Source: Kiritimatiellia bacterium
GTDB lineage: Bacteria > Verrucomicrobiota > Kiritimatiellia > SLAD01
DNA length: 39,474 nucleotides
Reading direction: 5' to 3'
NCBI GenBank assembly: GCA_007136425.1
Contig: SLGY01000176.1
Location: 1 to 39,474 of the forward strand
In this document: piece after piece, positions 35,325-39,474 of the stretch
Layout of the letters: each line of letters opens with the position of its first letter
How positions within the stretch are numbered: position 1 is the stretch's first letter
Notes under the pieces: model-generated
What the model saw: only the letters and a program-made list of their open reading frames with translations
What the model was told of the DNA's origin: nothing
Database searches by the model: none
Program-made: the position numbers and the translations under genes

Positions 35325-36461
35325 ATGCGTGAAACCAACAAGCGAACAAACCAACCGTCCACCTGCACGGCGACTGCACTGTACACGTCGCTCTGGCCCG
35401 TCGTTTTGACGCCGCTCGCGTATAACGGATCAACCGGCGCGCCCCCGGCTTGGACGCTCGTCGCGACCGTGATCGTGGCGCTCGGCGCGCTGGTCGCCGC
35501 CTTCGCATGGGGTCAGGCGAGATACGCCCGACGCAACCAAGACGTACTCGAAGCGGGACGCCGCGCCTTGGACCGCGCATCGGACCCGGCCGACACCACC
35601 GCGCAAACGTCGGCCTACCCCGCGCACGCGGCCGCTTCGCCTGCGGCCGACATCAATCGCGAAATGGAGGCCGACCTCGCTCTGGCACGCGACTTTCAAT
35701 TGGCTTACCTGAACCGGCCTTATCCGAACATTCCCGAAACCCACTACGAAGGCCATCTGCGCCTCAAGTTTCACCATTGGTACAACCCGGCCCTCGCGCT
35801 CGGCGGCGATTTCTTCGACATCATGCCCCTGGCTTCCGATACCGCCGGCGTATTCATCGCCGACGTCATGGGCCACGGCGCGCGCAGCGCCTTGATCACC
35901 GCCATTCTCCGCACGCTCCTGCGCGACCTCAAAGGCCAGGGCCGCAACGCGCGCCATTACATCACGCAAGTTAATAAATCCATGTGCGAAATCATGCGCG
36001 GCTTTCCGCAGCCCCTGTTCGCGTCCGCCTTCTATTTCGTGCCCGACACCACCTCGCGCGTGGCCACCTTCTCCACCGCCGGCCATCCCGCACCGTTTCA
36101 TGTGCGTCGCTCCCTCGGCCGACTTACCCGCCTGTCCGTGCCGTCCCCGCACGGCGCAGCGCTCGGCATTATTCCCGACGAAAGCTATACCGGCGGCCAT
36201 ATCCGCCTGATCGATAACGACGGATTCATCTTCTTTACGGACGGCGCTTACGAAGCCGCCAATGCCGAAGGGGAAGAGTTCGGCCTGTCCCGCATGATCG
36301 AGGTCATTCGCGCATGCCTCTATAAAGACGGACCCACCATCGTCAAAAACATCGAGACGGCCATCCGCCGCTTCGCCGGGGACACTCCGCTCAGTGACGA
36401 CATCTGCATCGTCGCCGTGGACGTGACCACGCAAAGCGAGGAAACGGCCAAGGACGTATAA
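35325..36461 (+). CDS. SpoIIE-type PP2C serine phosphatase with membrane anchor
   Basis: 378 residues. One or two membrane segments near the N-terminus (TLVATVIVALGALVAAFAWG), then a short linker and a PPM phosphatase domain. The linker is helical (MEADLALARDFQLAYLNRP). Metal and catalytic motifs: ALGGDFFDIMPL, IADVMGHGARSALI, FSTAGHPAPFHV, FFTDGAYEA and SDDICIVAVDV. Such proteins act on anti-sigma antagonists or other phosphoproteins at the membrane, often controlling sigma factors. No STAS or anti-sigma kinase gene is adjacent, so the target is unknown. Confidence 0.88.
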   Translation: MRETNKRTNQPSTCTATALYTSLWPVVLTPLAYNGSTGAPPAWTLVATVIVALGALVAAFAWGQARYARRNQDVLEAGRRALDRASDPADTTAQTSAYPAHAAASPAADINREMEADLALARDFQLAYLNRPYPNIPETHYEGHLRLKFHHWYNPALALGGDFFDIMPLASDTAGVFIADVMGHGARSALITAILRTLLRDLKGQGRNARHYITQVNKSMCEIMRGFPQPLFASAFYFVPDTTSRVATFSTAGHPAPFHVRRSLGRLTRLSVPSPHGAALGIIPDESYTGGHIRLIDNDGFIFFTDGAYEAANAEGEEFGLSRMIEVIRACLYKDGPTIVKNIETAIRRFAGDTPLSDDICIVAVDVTTQSEETAKDV

Positions 36462-36491
36462 CCCGCCGGGACGCATCCAACACCCCGGCGC

Positions 36492-36519
36492 TTGACACGC
36501 CGCGCGCGTCTGCTAATCT
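36492..36519 (+). promoter_or_regulatory. Promoter for ppdK with extended -10
   Basis: TTGACA (36492-36497) is followed after 16 bases by TAATCT (36514-36519), preceded by TGC, so it resembles an extended -10. Position fits transcription toward ppdK with a 5' leader of about 50 bases. Confidence 0.5.
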
Positions 36520-36573
36520 GCCCACTCATTTTCCGGCTGAAAAGCATTCCATAACATCCCTTGGGAGAGAAAC

Positions 36574-39336
36574 ATGATGGCAACGAAACAAAGCAAGCAG
36601 TACGTCTACTTTTACGGGTTCGGCAAGAAGCATACCGAAGGGGGCGCGGGCGACAAAGCCGTGCTCGGCGGCAAAGGCGCGAACCTCGCGGAAATGGCTC
36701 TGGCCGACCTGCCCGTGCCGCCCGGCTTCACCGTATCCACCGAGGCGTGCGCTTATTACTCCAAGCACGGCAACAAGTACCCGCCGAAGATGCAGGAACA
36801 ACTCAAGGCCAAACTGCAGAAGCTGGAAAAGATGACGGGCAAGAAACTCGGCGATCCGCGCGATCCGCTGCTCGTGTCCGTTCGTTCCGGCGCCGCCGTG
36901 TCCATGCCCGGCATGATGGATACCGTGCTGAACCTCGGCCTCAACGATAAATCCGTTCACGGATTCATCAAACAAACCGACAACGAGCGTGCAGGCTGGG
37001 ACTGCTACCGCCGCTTCATCGACATGTTCGGCTCCGTCGTCATGGGCCCCACCACCGGGCTGGAACACGAACACTTCGAACACGAACTCGTGCGACTGAA
37101 AAAGAAGTACGGCGTCGAATCGGACACCGAACTCACCGCCGCCCAGTGGAAAGAGGTCGTCGACGCCTATAAGAAAGTCTACCTCAAGAAGGTCAAGAAA
37201 CCGTTCCCGCAGGATCCCGTACAACAACTCGACCTCAGCATTCGCGCCGTGTTCGGATCCTGGACCTCCGCGCGCGCCGAAAAATATCGACAGATCAATA
37301 AAATCACGGGCCTGCTCGGCACCGCGGTCAACGTATGCACCATGGTTTTCGGCAACATGGGCGACGATTCCGGTACCGGCGTCGCCTTCACGCGCGACGG
37401 CTCAACGGGCGATTTCAAGCCCATGGGCGAATACCTGATCAACGCCCAAGGCGAAGACGTCGTTGCCGGTATCCGCACGCCGAAGAACCTGAACGACATG
37501 CCGAAAGAGTCCAACCCGATGTGGAAGAAGACGTTTGAAGACCTCAACGTCATCATGAAAAAACTGGAAATGCATTACAAGTATCCGCAGGACGTGGAAT
37601 TCACCGTGGAACGCGGTACACTCTGGATGCTGCAAACCCGTAACGCTAAACGCGTCGGCATCGCCGGCGTGCGTTGGGCCGTGGAAATGGCCACCGGCAA
37701 GGACGTCGTCACCGGCAAGAGCCAACCGAAAATCCTGACGCCCAAAGAGGCGCTGATGACGGTGACCGGCGCCGACCTGGAACAGTTGCTATTCCCGATC
37801 TTCGATATCGCGCACGAAAAGAAGGCAAAAGTCTTCGGCACCGGCTTGCCCGCCGGTCCCGGCGCAGCTACCGGCAAGATCGTATTTACGGCGAAAGACG
37901 CCGAGGCCGCCGTTGCCAAGGACCCGAAGGCCAAGGTCCTGCTCGTCCGCCATGAGACCAGCCCCGAAGACGTCGGCGGCATGTGGGCCGCCGCGGGCAT
38001 CCTGACCAGCACCGGCGGCATGACTTCGCACGCCGCCGTCGTAGCGCGCGGTTGGGGCAAATGCTGCATCTGCGGCGCCGGTGAATTGCGCATCGATTAC
38101 AACAAGAAGACCGTCAGCAACGGGTCCGAAGTGTTGAACGAAGGCGATTGGCTCAGCCTGAACGGATCCACCGGCCTCGCCTACGCCGAACAGATCCCGA
38201 CCCAGTCGAGCCCTGTGGTGAGCGCCATCGTCACCAAGGACAAGAAGGCCGTCAAACATTCCTTCTACAAGATGTACAAGCAGATATCGGACTGGTCGGA
38301 TCAGTTCCGGAAGGTCAATGTCCGCACCAATTCCGATACCCCGCAGGATTCGCAGGCCGGCCGCGCGTTCGGCGCCGAAGGCATCGGACTGTGCCGTACG
38401 GAACATATGTTCTTCGAGGGCAACCGGATCTGGGCCATTCGCGAGTTCATCCTCGCGGACAACAAGAAAGGCCGGGAAAAGGCGCTGGCCAAGCTGCTGC
38501 CCTACCAGCGCAAGGACTTCGAAGGCATCTTCACGGCGATGAAAGGGCTCCCGGTCACCATCCGCCTGCTGGACCCGCCCCTGCACGAGTTCGTGCCGCA
38601 CGGCCCGTCCGATCAGGAGGAAATGGCCAATCGCCTGGATGTGCCGAAGGAAATGGTCGCCTCGCGCGTCCAACAACTGCATGAATTCAACCCCATGCTC
38701 GGACATCGTGGCTGCCGGCTCTCGATCACGTATCCGGAACTCTGCATCATGCAGACCAAGGCCATCATCGAAGCGGCCATCAATGTCGAGAAACGGAGGA
38801 AGACCAAGGTCATTCCCGAAATCATGGTCCCGCTCATCGGAACCAAGGCCGAACTCGATTTCCTCGCGAAAATCATTCGCGAAACCGCCGACGAAATAAT
38901 CAAGAGCAAGAAATCGAAACTGAAATACCTCGTCGGCACCATGATCGAAATCCCGCGCGCGGCTCTGACCGCGGACGAGATCGCAGAGTCGGCCGACTTC
39001 TTCAGCTTCGGCACCAACGACCTGACCCAGATGGCCTTCGGCTACAGCCGGGACGATATCGGCACATTCCTGCCCGATTACCTGACTGAAAAGATCCTGC
39101 CGTACGACCCGTTCCAATCCATCGACACCGCAGGCGTCGGCCAGCTCGTCGAGATGGGCGTGCGCAAAGGGCGTGATGCGAAGCCCGGCCTGAAATGCGG
39201 CATCTGCGGCGAACACGGCGGCGACCCGTTCAGCGTCAAGTTCTGCGCCAAGGTCGGCTTGGACTATGTCAGCTGTTCGCCTTACCGCGTACCCATTGCC
39301 CGGCTCGCCGCCGCTCAGGCCGCGATCAAAGGCTGA
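36574..39336 (+). CDS. ppdK: Pyruvate, phosphate dikinase
   Basis: 920 residues, slightly longer than the usual 870-910. It interconverts pyruvate, ATP and Pi with PEP, AMP and PPi, so it can run glycolysis or gluconeogenesis. ATP-grasp region: VLGGKGANLAEMALADLPVP, SVRSGAAVSMPGMMDTVLNL, and SGTGVAFTRDGSTGDFKPMG. The swivelling His motif is GGMTSHAAVVARGWGKCCIC, and the C-terminal PEP/pyruvate barrel holds GTNDLTQMAFGYSRDDIG and KCGICGEHGGDP with the catalytic Cys. The start has GGAGAG 6 bases upstream. No PPDK regulatory protein gene is adjacent. Confidence 0.96.
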   Translation: MMATKQSKQYVYFYGFGKKHTEGGAGDKAVLGGKGANLAEMALADLPVPPGFTVSTEACAYYSKHGNKYPPKMQEQLKAKLQKLEKMTGKKLGDPRDPLLVSVRSGAAVSMPGMMDTVLNLGLNDKSVHGFIKQTDNERAGWDCYRRFIDMFGSVVMGPTTGLEHEHFEHELVRLKKKYGVESDTELTAAQWKEVVDAYKKVYLKKVKKPFPQDPVQQLDLSIRAVFGSWTSARAEKYRQINKITGLLGTAVNVCTMVFGNMGDDSGTGVAFTRDGSTGDFKPMGEYLINAQGEDVVAGIRTPKNLNDMPKESNPMWKKTFEDLNVIMKKLEMHYKYPQDVEFTVERGTLWMLQTRNAKRVGIAGVRWAVEMATGKDVVTGKSQPKILTPKEALMTVTGADLEQLLFPIFDIAHEKKAKVFGTGLPAGPGAATGKIVFTAKDAEAAVAKDPKAKVLLVRHETSPEDVGGMWAAAGILTSTGGMTSHAAVVARGWGKCCICGAGELRIDYNKKTVSNGSEVLNEGDWLSLNGSTGLAYAEQIPTQSSPVVSAIVTKDKKAVKHSFYKMYKQISDWSDQFRKVNVRTNSDTPQDSQAGRAFGAEGIGLCRTEHMFFEGNRIWAIREFILADNKKGREKALAKLLPYQRKDFEGIFTAMKGLPVTIRLLDPPLHEFVPHGPSDQEEMANRLDVPKEMVASRVQQLHEFNPMLGHRGCRLSITYPELCIMQTKAIIEAAINVEKRRKTKVIPEIMVPLIGTKAELDFLAKIIRETADEIIKSKKSKLKYLVGTMIEIPRAALTADEIAESADFFSFGTNDLTQMAFGYSRDDIGTFLPDYLTEKILPYDPFQSIDTAGVGQLVEMGVRKGRDAKPGLKCGICGEHGGDPFSVKFCAKVGLDYVSCSPYRVPIARLAAAQAAIKG

Positions 39337-39350
39337 TCCCGAATATCGAA

Positions 39351-39383
39351 TGTCCCCCTCCCCCGCCCGGGGAGAGGGGGACA
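39351..39383 (+). terminator. Candidate terminator hairpin after ppdK
   Basis: TGTCCCCCTC and GAGGGGGACA form a 10-bp stem that continues inward as CCCC/GGGG after a one-base bulge. It lies 14 bases after the ppdK stop. There is no T-run, so it is a weak intrinsic terminator or a processing hairpin. Confidence 0.5.
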
Positions 39384-39406
39384 GAGATCGATTCCCCTCT
39401 ACGGGC

Positions 39407-39474
39407 GGGCGTGGACATTTATTCTAGCAGCCCGTTGAAAAACTCACGGCCACATAGTCCACGCCCTCACGGGC
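39407..39474. repeat. Inverted repeat at the window edge, possible element end
   Basis: GGGCGTGGAC (39407-39416) and GTCCACGCCC (39457-39466) form a 10-bp inverted repeat. Between them CTAGCAGCCCGTTGAAAAAC resembles the outer end of some insertion-sequence or repeat elements, as far as I recall. The window stops at 39474, so no transposase can be seen and the identity is uncertain. Confidence 0.35.

Noticed and set aside
37789-39216. 475-aa minus-strand ORF inside ppdK
   Set aside because: Antisense shadow of the PPDK C-terminal domain.

Overview
The window is GC-rich chromosomal DNA from a Gram-negative bacterium. Evidence for an outer membrane: LpoB-like and other lipoprotein signals, a Bat aerotolerance operon and a CsgG-type protein. 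The gene mix is a full F420 biosynthesis cluster, ebo-type genes, a citramalate isoleucine route and pyrophosphate-linked PPDK. The palindromic intergenic repeats suggest an uncultured lineage of the PVC group (Kiritimatiellota/Verrucomicrobiota-like). That placement is an inference from style, not from a marker gene. No phage, CRISPR, tRNA or intact transposase was seen.

Layout. 1-3101 (+): end of a Bat operon (TPR protein tail, BatD, BatE) and a small membrane protein, facing alr (-). 4330-5889 (+): an acetyltransferase-nitrilase fusion of the YhcX type. 5937-9951 (-): a UVR-motif protein followed by eboB-, eboC- and eboF-like genes. 10228-11905 (+): vanZ-like gene bracketed by two cruciform repeats, then gcvT. 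11944-19263 (-): LLM oxidoreductase, cofG, cofH, second LLM oxidoreductase, cofD, cofC, cofE, a compact coenzyme F420 module. 19416-20231 (+): lipoprotein alpha/beta hydrolase.

20283-28535 (-) is an aspartate-family operon: hom, a phosphoglycerate-mutase-like gene, lysC, cimA, valS. In front of hom I find a complete ribosome-mediated attenuator: a 16-residue Thr/Ile-rich leader peptide, mutually exclusive pause, antiterminator and terminator hairpins, and a run of eight T. The gene between hom and lysC belongs to the ApgM family, in which a homoserine kinase role has been proposed for threonine-cluster members, but it appears to have lost the nucleophilic serine and most metal ligands.

28624-39336: an HTH-receiver regulator (-), a CsgG/PEGA protein (-) divergent from an LpoB-like plus COG3014-like lipoprotein pair (+), an IscA-like protein with a small companion (+), a 42-bp perfect palindrome, a stand-alone receiver (-), a NifS-like cysteine desulfurase (+), a SpoIIE-type phosphatase (+) and ppdK (+). 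The right edge carries inverted-repeat DNA that may be the start of another element.

The strongest candidates for follow-up are the hom attenuator, the degenerate mutase-like protein inside that operon, the reduced ebo cluster, and the palindromes at 10.1, 10.65 and 33.4 kb.
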